64,000 bases of DNA, from NCBI GenBank assembly GCA_028279405.1, contig JANQNU010000049.1, forward strand, positions 55,485-119,484. Direction: 5' to 3'. The notes beneath the pieces are model-generated. The model was not told the DNA's origin. It searched no databases and worked only from the letters and a program-made list of their open reading frames with translations. Below, in pieces: positions 14,670 to 24,034 of the stretch. The position numbers and the translations under genes were made by a program. This stretch comes from Phycisphaerae bacterium (GTDB lineage Bacteria > Planctomycetota > Phycisphaerae > UBA1845 > Fen-1342). Positions within the stretch are counted from its first letter, which is position 1, and each line of letters starts with the position of its first letter.

Positions 14670-17418
14670 GCGTTCCGACGGACCGACGTCCGCAGACCTC
14701 CCACAGCGCGTCGACGCCGCATTGGCCGCGTTCTGGGCCGGCGACGCCTCCGCCCTCGACCCGCTCGTGGACGAGGGACCACTCGGGCCGCTGTTGGCGG
14801 GCGCGCTGCGTTCGGGCGCGACCGCGGCGCAGCTCCCGGAAGCGATTGGTCCCTTCCGCGTGCTTTCCGAACTCGGCCGCGGTGGCATGGGCGTGGTGTA
14901 TGCCGCCGAGCAGGACGCTCCACGGCGTCGGGTCGCGCTCAAAGTCGTTCGAGGTGGGGCGACCGCCGACGAAGTTCACCTGCGCCTGTTTCAGCGCGAA
15001 GTGCAAACACTGGCGCAGCTCAACCACCCGGCGATCGCATCGCTGTACGAAGCAGGCGTTGCGCAGCCGGACCTTCATTACTTCGCGATGGAACTGGTCG
15101 AAGGCCTGACGCTCGCTGGTCAGTTCGACGGCCGACCGACGGACCGGGCGCAACTCGATCAGCGCTTGCGCGTGTTTGTTGAGATCGCCGACGCGATCCA
15201 CTATGCCCATCAGCGTGGCATCATTCACCGTGACCTGAAACCGAGCAACATCCTTCTCGACCGCAGCGGGCGACCGCGAGTCCTCGACTTCGGCCTGGCT
15301 CGGCTGGTGGGCAGCGACTTGCAGGCGACAACCATCCTGACCGAGCCCGGGCAGATTGCCGGCACATTGCCCTATATGAGTCCCGAGCAGGCAATCGGCG
15401 ACCTGGAACAAATCGACACCCGTAGCGACGTCTATGCCTTGGGCGTGATTCTCTTCCAACTCATCACAGGAGCGCTCCCCTACGCATTGCGCGGAAAACC
15501 GATGCACGAGATGGTGCGTACGATCTGTGAGCAACCGGCCAAACGGCCGTCCATCATCGAGCCGCGCGCCCGGGGCGATCTCGACACGATTGTTCTCACG
15601 GCACTCGAAAAGGAACCCGTTCGTCGCTACGACAGCGCCAGCCGCCTGGCCGACGACGTCCGCCGACTACTCGACGGCTACCCGATCACGGCCCGGCCGC
15701 CAGGTACGTTCTACCAGATTCGCAAGCTCGTCGGGCGCCATCGGATCCCGTTCGCGCTTGCGGCGATCCTGCTGCTCGTCATCAATGGCGCAGCCGTGTT
15801 CGCCTCGCTTCAGGCGTGGACCATCTCGCAGCAGAAAACACAGATGCGGAAGGATCGTGACGCAGCCCTTGATGCCCAGCAGCTCGCTACGAAGCGCACG
15901 GCTGAGGCCGAACGCGAAAGCCGCAAATCCACCGCCCTGGTTCGGTTCTTCCAGCAGATGCTGGCGCAGGCCGACCCGGCGATGAGCCGCGGAGGTGACC
16001 CGACCGTTCGCGAAATCCTCGATCTCTCGGCCCAAGAACTGGATGCGAAGTTTCCCGACGAGCCGGACGTCCGCGCCGCGCTGCATGAAACGATCGCGAA
16101 CACCTATTCCGCGTTGGGGGCGTTTGACGAAGCGGCCGACCACATCGCCTCGGCGGTCGCACTGCGCAACGCATCAGAAGGCGAACAGTCGGTCCCTGCC
16201 GCCAACGCACGCGTCATGCAGGCTGGAATCCTCGCCGCCCAAGGACTGCACGATCACGCCGAGCCCATAGCGCGCGACGCCGCGACACTGCTGACCGCCC
16301 TGGTCGGCACGGACCACGTGCATACGCATGCCGCCAACATCGAGCTGGCCGCGATACTACGCGCAACCGGCCGCTGGCCAGAGGCAGAGCAGCTGTTGCG
16401 CGACGTCCTCGCGGCCCAGCAAACCACCGACACCGACCCGGCTCGTACGCTGCAGGCGTTGGGCGAACTGGCCACGCTCCTCTGGAAGGACCATCGACTG
16501 GACGAGGCCGAGCGGCTCGCACAGCAATGCTACGAGGGACGAAGCGCCCTGCTCGGGCCGCGTCACCCGCGCACGCTATCCTCAGCGAATACGTACGCGC
16601 TCGTACTTCGCTCGCGCAACAAACTCGCCGAAGCCGAGGAGATTCAGCGCACGGTGTTGACGGCACGCATCGAGTTGCTCGGCAACGATCACCCGCACAC
16701 CCTGACGACCCAATCCAACCTCGCGGTGATCCTGGAGAAACAGGGCCGTCATGACGAATCACGCGCCCTGCAATCCGAGGTTCTCGCAGCCCGTGAAACC
16801 GTGCTGGGCCTCGAACACCCCGACACTCAGATCGCGATGGTCAACCTCGCGATGCTGCTGACGAAAATGAACCAGTTGGACAAAGCCGAACCGCTGGCGC
16901 GCCGTGCGCTAGCGCTCGCCGAGGCCCATCTCGGAACGACCCACCCGCGAACGATCCAGGCACGCCGCGGTGTGCTGAACGCACTCCTCGCAATGAAACG
17001 CTACGACGAAGCACTACCGCTCGCCGAAACGCACCATCGCATCCTGGCGGATACCCGCGGCGACGACCACGAGACCGCGCTCCGCTCCATGCTCGACGTG
17101 GCGCGGATCCTTGGGAAATTGGGCGAACATGAGCGAGCCGAAGCGGCCTATCGCGATGCCATCCAGACTGCCGACCGCGCGACCGGACCGATCAACCGTC
17201 AATCCGGCGTACTGCGCGGCTATTTCGGAACGTTCTTGCGCCAAACAGGTCGGCTGCGCGAAGCGGAAGCCGTGTTTCTCGAGGCGGCCGACTGCTTCGA
17301 TCAGCTCGATGACCGGACCCGCCGCGACGGATGTTACCGTACCCTCGTCCGCATCGCGGAAGGCCTCAACGACGACGAGCGCCGCGCAGAATACGCCCGC
17401 CGACTTGCCCCGCAGTGA
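14647..17418 (+). CDS. PknB-type membrane Ser/Thr kinase with TPR domain
   Basis: A 923-residue protein. The kinase domain spans about 69-345: the glycine loop GRGGMGVVY (77-85), the ATP-binding lysine K99 in VALKVV, the catalytic loop HRDLKPSN (194-201) and DFG (214-216). All catalytic residues are present. A single membrane span lies at about 368-392 (FALAAILLLVINGAAVFASL), followed by a charged coiled segment. Residues about 470-915 are a long run of TPR repeats of the kinesin-light-chain type (GxxHPxTL/xxNLAxxLxxxG pattern). The TPR part should be on the far side of the membrane, where it may bind partners. It overlaps the sigma-factor gene by 23 bases, so co-translation is likely. Confidence 0.93.
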   Translation: MATRKPAERSDGPTSADLPQRVDAALAAFWAGDASALDPLVDEGPLGPLLAGALRSGATAAQLPEAIGPFRVLSELGRGGMGVVYAAEQDAPRRRVALKVVRGGATADEVHLRLFQREVQTLAQLNHPAIASLYEAGVAQPDLHYFAMELVEGLTLAGQFDGRPTDRAQLDQRLRVFVEIADAIHYAHQRGIIHRDLKPSNILLDRSGRPRVLDFGLARLVGSDLQATTILTEPGQIAGTLPYMSPEQAIGDLEQIDTRSDVYALGVILFQLITGALPYALRGKPMHEMVRTICEQPAKRPSIIEPRARGDLDTIVLTALEKEPVRRYDSASRLADDVRRLLDGYPITARPPGTFYQIRKLVGRHRIPFALAAILLLVINGAAVFASLQAWTISQQKTQMRKDRDAALDAQQLATKRTAEAERESRKSTALVRFFQQMLAQADPAMSRGGDPTVREILDLSAQELDAKFPDEPDVRAALHETIANTYSALGAFDEAADHIASAVALRNASEGEQSVPAANARVMQAGILAAQGLHDHAEPIARDAATLLTALVGTDHVHTHAANIELAAILRATGRWPEAEQLLRDVLAAQQTTDTDPARTLQALGELATLLWKDHRLDEAERLAQQCYEGRSALLGPRHPRTLSSANTYALVLRSRNKLAEAEEIQRTVLTARIELLGNDHPHTLTTQSNLAVILEKQGRHDESRALQSEVLAARETVLGLEHPDTQIAMVNLAMLLTKMNQLDKAEPLARRALALAEAHLGTTHPRTIQARRGVLNALLAMKRYDEALPLAETHHRILADTRGDDHETALRSMLDVARILGKLGEHERAEAAYRDAIQTADRATGPINRQSGVLRGYFGTFLRQTGRLREAEAVFLEAADCFDQLDDRTRRDGCYRTLVRIAEGLNDDERRAEYARRLAPQ

Positions 17419-17425
17419 GCGCCAG

Positions 17426-18349
17426 TCACCGCAAGCGCGGGAGCCGAAGCTCCGCCAGCATGCACCGCACACCCCCGCCACCCACGCGCTCAATCGTCGG
17501 TATCGCGACAGGCAACAACTCGCTCAGGCCGGTCATTCGGTCACGCTGCGCCGACGACAACGCGGCGTGGGCCGTCTCCGACAACACAATCACCCGCCCA
17601 CCGCCGGCCGTGGCCAGTTCCAGAATGTTTCCAGCGAAGTCAAACATCTGATCACGACTAATCTCGATCAGCGTGCGCCCCTGCCCGAGATGGTGTCGGA
17701 CCCGTTCCCGGTCACCGCCTGCAATCACGTCCGGACAGACAACTGCGAACGCCGACCCGATCGCAAGCAGCACGTTCGTATGATAGATCGGTTTCCCGGA
17801 ACCATCGTCCGTCCGAAAGGTGACAACCTCGTAGCCGAGATCCTCCGCAAAAGCCTCCAGCACGCGATCCTGTGTACGCGGTGACAACGCCGCGTACGCC
17901 CTTCGCGCACGATGATCGAACACCAGACTCCCGGTCCCCTCAAGAGCCGCTGATTCCGCCTCGAACCGAGAAAAATCGGCAATCCGTGACACGCTGAAAC
18001 GCGCACGCAAGGCGTCGATCACATCCGATCGACGCTCTCGCCGACGATTCGGCGCATGGATTGGGTAGAGCACGATCGTTCCATCACGATCCGTCGAGAA
18101 CCAATTGTTCGGAAACACCGCGTCCGGCGTTTGGAACTTCGGCTGATCATCGAGCACCATCACGTCAACGCCCGCAGCGCGCAGGCGCCCAACCACGCCA
18201 TCGAACTCGGTCCGCGCCGCGGCCAGCACGTTGCCTGCATCGCTCTGGTGCTGGAACGCGTTGGTCGTAGCCGTCTCGGCGTTGTAGCCGAACGATGACG
18301 GCCGAATCATCAGCACCGCATCAGCCAACTGGATGTCGATCTCGTGCAT
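17426..18349 (-). CDS. ctlX: CtlX-type citrulline-utilisation hydrolase (amidinotransferase fold)
   Basis: A 307-residue protein. The frame is open back to 18496, but the ATG at 18349 has GGAGG 7 bases upstream. The upstream part overlaps a terminator, so I take 18349. Family landmarks include TTNAFQ, FPNNWFSTDRDGTIVLYP, NRRRERR, LEGTGSLVFD, the catalytic histidine in YHTNVLL (H190) and the catalytic cysteine in GGGVRCMLAE (C296). The closest named family I recognise is CtlX, related to dimethylargininase and arginine deiminase. It should be a cytosolic hydrolase of a guanidino or ureido compound. It is convergent with the kinase gene, 7 bp apart. The exact substrate is not shown by the sequence. 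Confidence 0.85.
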   Translation of the reverse strand: MHEIDIQLADAVLMIRPSSFGYNAETATTNAFQHQSDAGNVLAAARTEFDGVVGRLRAAGVDVMVLDDQPKFQTPDAVFPNNWFSTDRDGTIVLYPIHAPNRRRERRSDVIDALRARFSVSRIADFSRFEAESAALEGTGSLVFDHRARRAYAALSPRTQDRVLEAFAEDLGYEVVTFRTDDGSGKPIYHTNVLLAIGSAFAVVCPDVIAGGDRERVRHHLGQGRTLIEISRDQMFDFAGNILELATAGGGRVIVLSETAHAALSSAQRDRMTGLSELLPVAIPTIERVGGGGVRCMLAELRLPRLR

Positions 18350-18452
18350 CAACGCGCCTCCACACCCGGTAACAACCACGTTCAAGCTGCGATTGTCGGC
18401 GAAGTGGATGCGCGACACAACCGATGCGCTGGCGGCCGACTCGATGTGTCGC

Positions 18453-18496
18453 AAGAAAAAGAGATGCCCCGACCCTCGTGAGGAAGGACGGGGCAT
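18453..18496 (-). terminator. Rho-independent terminator of the PhoX-like gene
   Basis: On the minus strand ATGCCCCG pairs with CGGGGCAT (18496-18489 with 18471-18464), and the inner bases CCTTCC/GGGTC can extend the stem partly. The hairpin is followed by CTCTTTTTCTTG, a good U-tract. It lies 70 bp after the stop of the gene ending at 18566 and insulates it from ctlX, which is on the same strand. Confidence 0.85.
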
Positions 18497-18565
18497 GTGC
18501 CGGCTTGTTCTGACGGGTAGCGAACGCGCCCAGGCGACCGACCGCTACACCTCAGCGAGCGTGGC

Positions 18566-20251
18566 TTAGTTCCAGTCGCCGCTGACCAGTTCGACGAAGC
18601 GGTTGATGTCGCTGACGCTCACGGCATCGTCACCGCTCGTGTCCGCGTTCATCAGATCGCATTCCGGGAAGGCCTTGGCGTAACCGGCCGGGTCGGTGAT
18701 CGCGAGGACGAACGGGTTGATGTCGCCGACGCTGATCACGCCGTCGCAGTTCATGTCGCCCGTACCGAAGGCCGCGGTCGGAACGTAGATCATCATGTAC
18801 TGACCGCCCTCGACCAATTCCGGATCCGGATCGCCGAGGTGGACCTGCAGGTTGTAAAGGTACCAGCCATCGCCGAAGAACTCGCGGGCATCGAGGATGC
18901 CGGTCGACTCTTCGTTGGTGGTCAGGAACTCGGGCTGGCCCGACTCGAAGAAGTCAGGATTGGCCTGCGCAACGGTGAACAGCTTGTCGTTGACCAGGTC
19001 GTACTGCCAGATACGACAGAGCAGCGACGATCCGCCCGGATCCTCCTGAATGAGGACGTGGTTGGTCTCGGTCACGACCAGGTTGTCAGGACGCTGGGTA
19101 CCCTCGGTACCGTCGAGCAGCATGTCGATCCAGCCGCCCTGCGTCGGGTCCTGGATGTCGTCGAAGCGCACGCGCCACAAACGACCCGGAGCGCCGCTCG
19201 AGCCGGTGGTCGTGAAGATGTAGTCGTTGGCGCGGGTCGGGTGCCAGTGGCCATCTTCCGGACGGAAGAAGCCGGTGACGTTGGCCGCATCGGCGGCCGC
19301 CTCGAGCTGGTTGCCGTTCAACGCTGCGACGTCGCCAAGGTTGATCAGTTCGAACCGACGACTCTCCGCACCCAGCAGGCCGGTGTCGCGGTCTTCTGCC
19401 GAGTTCGTGCCCCAGCCAGCCTGCGGCTGACCCGGCGTCGGCGGCAAGCCGACGATCGACAGGCCGTAGAGATCGCCATCTTCGAGGCCGGCGCGACGGA
19501 TGTCGTTGCCGACGTTGGTCTTCTGACCGTAGTAGAAGAACACCTGACCGGCGGTCGCATCATCTAGGCCGGCGACGACGGTCGTATCACCCGTCAACGG
19601 CGAAGCATTGACGTTCTCCCAGCTCATGTTGCCGAGCCAGGCCATTTCGTAGGTCGTTCCCTTGGCCGGGCCGGACGCGATGTGCGCATACGGACGACCG
19701 TTGGCGCCGGCTTCCTCACCGTTGTTGTAGATCAGCGCCTGCGTACCCATGCCGGTGTCCGGGTTCCAGTACGCCGTGGGCTCAGCGAGCGTGCCCGAGC
19801 AGAAGCGCGCCAGCGCCGGGCTGGGACTCGGGATGTAGCTCTGCGTGCCAGGATCCCAATCGAGAACGGTCTGGATCAAGTCGGTACCGGAGATGATCTC
19901 GAGCGTCTCCTTGTCCATCACCCACTCGGAAACCAGCGCACCCGCCGCACCGTGTGCCCGCGCGATACCGGCCGACGAACTCAACTCGTGGTTCGACAGG
20001 AACGTGATCGTGCCGTCACCGTTGTCGTAGGCGCCCATGCCGTCCGGAATCCCGACCATCCGATAGCCGTTCGTCGCCGACTCACCCACGGTCAGCAGCG
20101 AGACGATCTCGACACCGGGCTGCGTGGGGACCATGTACGGCCGCACCGCCGTGCTGGGGCCCATCGAAAGCTTCCCGGTGGACGACGAGAACGCCGCGAT
20201 TGCGCACGTCGCCGCGACGCCCGCAATCCAAGGCACATACCATCGCTTCAT
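18566..20251 (-). CDS. Secreted PhoX/DUF839-like protein with dockerin domain
   Basis: A 561-residue protein with a strong AAGGAGGAG site before the ATG. A signal peptide covers about residues 1-21. The main domain (about 50-485) has features of the PhoX/DUF839 phosphatase family: a YDNGDGTITFLSNHEL strand with the conserved NHEL, an early AxYW motif, and a late section with PDNLVVTETNHVLIQED. The last 65 residues are two dockerin-like calcium loops (GDMNCDGVISVGDINPFV, TSGDDAVSVSDINRFV). PhoX enzymes are calcium-dependent alkaline phosphatases. Not every DUF839 protein is active, and I cannot confirm all metal ligands here. It is probably extracellular or surface-bound. It is followed by a good terminator. 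Confidence 0.75.
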   Translation of the reverse strand: MKRWYVPWIAGVAATCAIAAFSSSTGKLSMGPSTAVRPYMVPTQPGVEIVSLLTVGESATNGYRMVGIPDGMGAYDNGDGTITFLSNHELSSSAGIARAHGAAGALVSEWVMDKETLEIISGTDLIQTVLDWDPGTQSYIPSPSPALARFCSGTLAEPTAYWNPDTGMGTQALIYNNGEEAGANGRPYAHIASGPAKGTTYEMAWLGNMSWENVNASPLTGDTTVVAGLDDATAGQVFFYYGQKTNVGNDIRRAGLEDGDLYGLSIVGLPPTPGQPQAGWGTNSAEDRDTGLLGAESRRFELINLGDVAALNGNQLEAAADAANVTGFFRPEDGHWHPTRANDYIFTTTGSSGAPGRLWRVRFDDIQDPTQGGWIDMLLDGTEGTQRPDNLVVTETNHVLIQEDPGGSSLLCRIWQYDLVNDKLFTVAQANPDFFESGQPEFLTTNEESTGILDAREFFGDGWYLYNLQVHLGDPDPELVEGGQYMMIYVPTAAFGTGDMNCDGVISVGDINPFVLAITDPAGYAKAFPECDLMNADTSGDDAVSVSDINRFVELVSGDWN

Positions 20252-20446
20252 CTGGCTCCTCCTTACGAATTGAATTGTGAAGCTGAGATTCTGCCTGCAA
20301 CGCGCACAAGGTAGCGCGCACGCGTGAAGGGATCATGGTCCGATTATTAAACCATCAGTCAGATTCGATTAAGAAGCGCGCCCGACCGACGCGTGAGATG
20401 GCGCATCCATCAACGACACGCAAATGCCACTTGCGATCGTGCGCGT

Positions 20447-22078
20447 TTACGGCGAAGAATCGCCAGAAGGAATCGTTGCTTGATATTCCACGGGGATCTG
20501 ACCGCGCGCCGCCTCGAGCAACTCCCATGCCATCGAACGTTGTTCACTCGCGAGCGCGACGCGCGCCTCTTGCGCCCACGCCCGCAAGCCGGCGCTGTTA
20601 GCGCTCGGCTCCACTGCGCTCCTTCCGCGCAGCACAGCGCCAAGCGTGAGCTTTGCTGCGAGTTGCTCCGTCTCGCCCAGCTGGTAGCGTGCCCGTGGCA
20701 AGTCGCCGACACTCAGTGCGCTGCATGCCTCACTAACAGCCCGATCCAATCGCTCGTAGGTCACCGCCGGCGATGGGAAATAGAGGTAGGTGCAAATACA
20801 GGCATAAGCCATGGCCAACCCGAAGGCCACCGCCTGTGGCGATCGAACACGAATCGGCCACTCCGCTTGCCGGTCGCCTCGCGCGGGAAGCACTCGCTGA
20901 AGAACGTCGCCGGCCATCAACAAGGCCAGTAACCCAACCAGCGCTGCGCCGTTCACGCCGATCAAACGCGCCATGCCCGTCCGTAACGTTTCGGTCGCAA
21001 CCTGCTGCAGACTCAATGCTCCGGCCGGTCGGGTTAACGCGTCAAACGCGCGCGTCGCGCGCGTTCCACCCAGCCCTTCCGAAAGCACGAGTTCGTAAGC
21101 AAAACCGGACGCGATCGCGAGCGGGATGACGCACACTAGCGTGATCGCCATCACGCGCACGCCACAGTTGCGTTGGAGCCAACTCAACGTGCCGACGAAG
21201 AACGCACCGCCCAGTATCACGATCAGATAAGCCGCACCGGACATCTCGCCCGAGCGCAACACGGCATGCGCCGCGCCCAACGCTTGCTCCTGCGTCATCG
21301 CCAACGGCGCGAACAGCAAGCCGAGACGGAGCCATTGCCGGCCGGATAACAGATCCGCAAACTGCGGCGACGACACAACAACCGTCATCGCAGAGCAGAG
21401 CGCCAGGCCGACGGCCAAATCGACCAGCACCGGGCCCCGGGCCGTTTCAGTAGCCACCTGCAATGCACGCCGCCAGCCAAGTGCCGGCACATCCGCCACG
21501 GACAGCTCATCGTCCGAAACCCCACGTGCCGCAAAGCGCGCAACCGCAAGACCGGCAAGTATCGGTACGATCAATGCAGGAATGCACAGGAAGAAAACCG
21601 TCGCCGCCGGCAAGCGCGAAAATGCGAGCGCAATCGTCGCTAGATTCATCAACGGCGCCGACAGCAGACACGTCACCACCGCGGCGGCCGGCATTCGCGC
21701 CCGAACAAGCACAACACCAACGGGTAGCGCGCCAAACAAATCGAGGGGAAGCAACTTGGCAAGCAGTGCCACCCGAAGCAGGTCGTCTGCATTCGTTCCA
21801 CTGCCGCCCAACCGACGAAGACGCGCATCGCCGACGAATCCGGCCAGCAGCGCTGCGCAAACCAAACCAAGTACGAGACCCGGCAAACCATCGATCGCAC
21901 CGCTTACGAATCGAGCCCCCATCAACAGCAACACCTTACCCGGCTGCCGCATCGGCGGGATCTGTTCGGAAAGCGACTCGTTAAGCGTGGCGTCGGGATC
22001 CTCGGTCGGATACTCCGAATCCAGCCCCGTTACCTGGACCGATACCGCCAACACCAGCAGCGTGCACCACGCGACCAT
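20447..22078 (-). CDS. ArsP-like two-domain permease, degenerate cysteine motif
   Basis: A 543-residue integral membrane protein with GGAGG 5 bases before the ATG. It has about ten hydrophobic segments in two halves that look like the duplicated ArsP_1/DUF318 permease: LPLDLFGALPVGVVLVRARM plus LLSAPLMNLATIALAF in the first half, LAMTQEQALGAAHAVLRSG in the second. In true ArsP and related permeases the first motif contains a cysteine before G-x-I/L-P. Here DLFG replaces it, so metalloid transport through that cysteine is doubtful. The C-terminal 110 residues are soluble (SACSALSVGDLPRARYQLGE...) and likely outside or in the periplasm. It is divergent from the SPFH/P1B-ATPase operon, sharing a 139-bp control region. 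Confidence 0.7.
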   Translation of the reverse strand: MVAWCTLLVLAVSVQVTGLDSEYPTEDPDATLNESLSEQIPPMRQPGKVLLLMGARFVSGAIDGLPGLVLGLVCAALLAGFVGDARLRRLGGSGTNADDLLRVALLAKLLPLDLFGALPVGVVLVRARMPAAAVVTCLLSAPLMNLATIALAFSRLPAATVFFLCIPALIVPILAGLAVARFAARGVSDDELSVADVPALGWRRALQVATETARGPVLVDLAVGLALCSAMTVVVSSPQFADLLSGRQWLRLGLLFAPLAMTQEQALGAAHAVLRSGEMSGAAYLIVILGGAFFVGTLSWLQRNCGVRVMAITLVCVIPLAIASGFAYELVLSEGLGGTRATRAFDALTRPAGALSLQQVATETLRTGMARLIGVNGAALVGLLALLMAGDVLQRVLPARGDRQAEWPIRVRSPQAVAFGLAMAYACICTYLYFPSPAVTYERLDRAVSEACSALSVGDLPRARYQLGETEQLAAKLTLGAVLRGRSAVEPSANSAGLRAWAQEARVALASEQRSMAWELLEAARGQIPVEYQATIPSGDSSP

Positions 22079-22167
22079 TCGCTCCTCCTCGTTCGCGTCG
22101 GCGAGTATAGAAACTTATGGAGAAAGTCGTGCTCGCTTAATCAAGATTTAATTGACTCTCAGTCCAA

Positions 22168-22176
22168 TGCTATAGA
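22168..22176 (+). promoter_or_regulatory. Possible extended -10 for the SPFH operon
   Basis: TGCTATAGA matches an extended -10 (TGnTATAnT type, one mismatch) 42 bp before the GTG start at 22218. A TTGACT at 22152-22157 is only 13 bp upstream, too close to be a normal -35. The promoter is weakly supported. Confidence 0.3.
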
Positions 22177-22217
22177 GAGAAGCAAGGAATCCATCGGCGA
22201 ACAACCTTTAAGACGAA

Positions 22218-24020
22218 GTGATCCTGAAGAACACCGCACAGGAGTCGGCACCGCTACTCCGGGCGCTCGTGATCGCACTGCTCGCAGCGTGTCTGGCCAC
22301 GGGTTTCCTCGGACTCCGGTTCCATTTCATTCCCGCGACCGTGCTCTCTGTCGCGTTTGTCATCAATGGTTGCGCCTCATGGCTTACCTACCGCGCTCGT
22401 TGCGCGCGCCCAAGCCCGTCGACTAACCCGGACGTCATGACGGGAAACGATGACCTACCCGCCGAACGCAAAACCCCGGCCCATCGACTGACGCTGGCGA
22501 CCGTCTCCGCCTTCGCAGCCATCGTGCTCGGTCTGCATCTCATGCAGCACGGCGCACTCGCGTCGGAACCGTTGCCAGAGATAATTGGCAACTGGGTGGG
22601 CGGTCTCGCGCTCGCGAGCATGCTACCCTGGTTCGCCATTGGGCGGCTGCTGCGCGAGCTCGACGCGGATGCGGTACCCGAGAAGGCCGCCCTCGATCGG
22701 ATCACGCGCGAAGCACTCGCGCTCAGTACACTCTTGGGCGCCACTGTGCTGGCCAGTCGCTGGCTGAGCCTGGCACCGCTCTGGGCGGCGCACGCGTTCC
22801 TGATCTGGGTGTTGCTGATCGCGGTGGAGTATGTGGCACGTTTCCTGTGGGGGCTGATCACGGCGAGCGCCGAACCGCAGTCTCGCGTGCCTGTCGAACT
22901 CTATTCGCGACAGATCGTTTTCTCCGGCTGGAATCCGCTCATCAATGCGATGCGGCTGGTCGAAGATCATTTTGGCGTCAGTCTACGCTCCTCGTGGGCG
23001 ATTACGTTTGTCAAACGGGCCGCCCCGACCATCGGCGGCGCGTTACTGCTGCTCTTCTGGGCCACGACCTCGATCTGCGTCGTTCGTCTGGACCAGCTTG
23101 CCGTTCGGGAGCACTTCGGTCGGCGCGCCGGCGCCGCGCTCGAGCCGGGACTGCACTTCAAGCTTCCCTGGCCGCTGGGCCGCGTACGCTACTTTCCGGT
23201 AAAGACGGTTTTCTCGAAGCCGATCGGTTTCGTCGAAGCGGACGAGCCGCTGCCCGACGGGCCGTCTCCAGCCGCGACAGGCGATACGCCGCGGGTGCTG
23301 CTCTGGACGCAGCCGCATGGCCGTGAGGAGTTTGCCCTCGTGCTCGGCACCCAGACCGAGCTGCTTGCGGTCAACGCGATCCTTTTCTACCGGATCGACA
23401 ACGACCCGGAACGTTTCCTCGATTATGTGTACGGTGCGCAGAACGCGGAAGAAGCGTTGTCCGCTTTTGCACACCGTGCGCTGATGGAGTTGACGCGCGA
23501 CCGTTCGCTGGAGCAGGTTCTCGCCACGCGCCGTGACGCTTTCGCCCGCGAGCTCGAGTCCGCAGTCGCGGAGTATGCCCGCACGAACCGGCTCGGGCTC
23601 GAGGTCGTCGACCTGGCGCTCGTCAATCTTCACCCGCCGATCGATGCGGCGGCAGATTATCTCGATGTGATCAGTGCCCGTCTCGATGCACGCCGTGCGG
23701 TGGTCGAAGCCCATGGCGAAATGGCCAAGCGTCTCAACGAGCAGCGTCGCGCGCGCGACGAGTTGGTGGCGGAAACGCGCGTCGCTGCGGCGCATCGAAT
23801 TGCCCAGGCGCGTGGCGAAGCGCTCCAGTTCGCGGCCGTCAACGAGGCGTTCGCGGCAGCCCCCGCGGCCTTCCGACTGCGGACCTGGATCGAAACGTTG
23901 GAAGAATCGCTTCAGGGCCAGCGTTTCTTCCTGGTCGACAAACGCGTCATGGACCGCGGCGGCGAGATGCTGATCGACGCCCGACCCGCGAGCGGCGACG
24001 CGGCGGTCGAGCTTGAGTAA
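22218..24020 (+). CDS. Polytopic HflK-like SPFH protein
   Basis: A 600-residue protein with a GTG start and a weak ribosome site. Unlike ordinary HflK it has an N-terminal polytopic part with about six hydrophobic segments between residues 12 and 290, before an SPFH/band-7 domain. The domain opens with VRLDQLAVREHFGRR...LEPGLHFKLPWPLGRVRYFP, typical for HflK, and runs to about residue 510. A charged helical segment (RLNEQRRARDELVAETRVAA) and QRFFLVDKRV follow. It should sit in the inner membrane and assemble with the two SPFH proteins downstream. No FtsH gene is nearby. It is the first gene of a tight four-gene operon with a P1B ATPase. Confidence 0.85.
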   Translation: MILKNTAQESAPLLRALVIALLAACLATGFLGLRFHFIPATVLSVAFVINGCASWLTYRARCARPSPSTNPDVMTGNDDLPAERKTPAHRLTLATVSAFAAIVLGLHLMQHGALASEPLPEIIGNWVGGLALASMLPWFAIGRLLRELDADAVPEKAALDRITREALALSTLLGATVLASRWLSLAPLWAAHAFLIWVLLIAVEYVARFLWGLITASAEPQSRVPVELYSRQIVFSGWNPLINAMRLVEDHFGVSLRSSWAITFVKRAAPTIGGALLLLFWATTSICVVRLDQLAVREHFGRRAGAALEPGLHFKLPWPLGRVRYFPVKTVFSKPIGFVEADEPLPDGPSPAATGDTPRVLLWTQPHGREEFALVLGTQTELLAVNAILFYRIDNDPERFLDYVYGAQNAEEALSAFAHRALMELTRDRSLEQVLATRRDAFARELESAVAEYARTNRLGLEVVDLALVNLHPPIDAAADYLDVISARLDARRAVVEAHGEMAKRLNEQRRARDELVAETRVAAAHRIAQARGEALQFAAVNEAFAAAPAAFRLRTWIETLEESLQGQRFFLVDKRVMDRGGEMLIDARPASGDAAVELE

Positions 24021-24034
24021 AGGGAGGATTTGTG

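Noticed and set aside
22152..22176. TTGACT with TATAGA as a normal promoter
   Set aside because: The spacer is only 13 bp. Only the extended -10 was kept, with low confidence.
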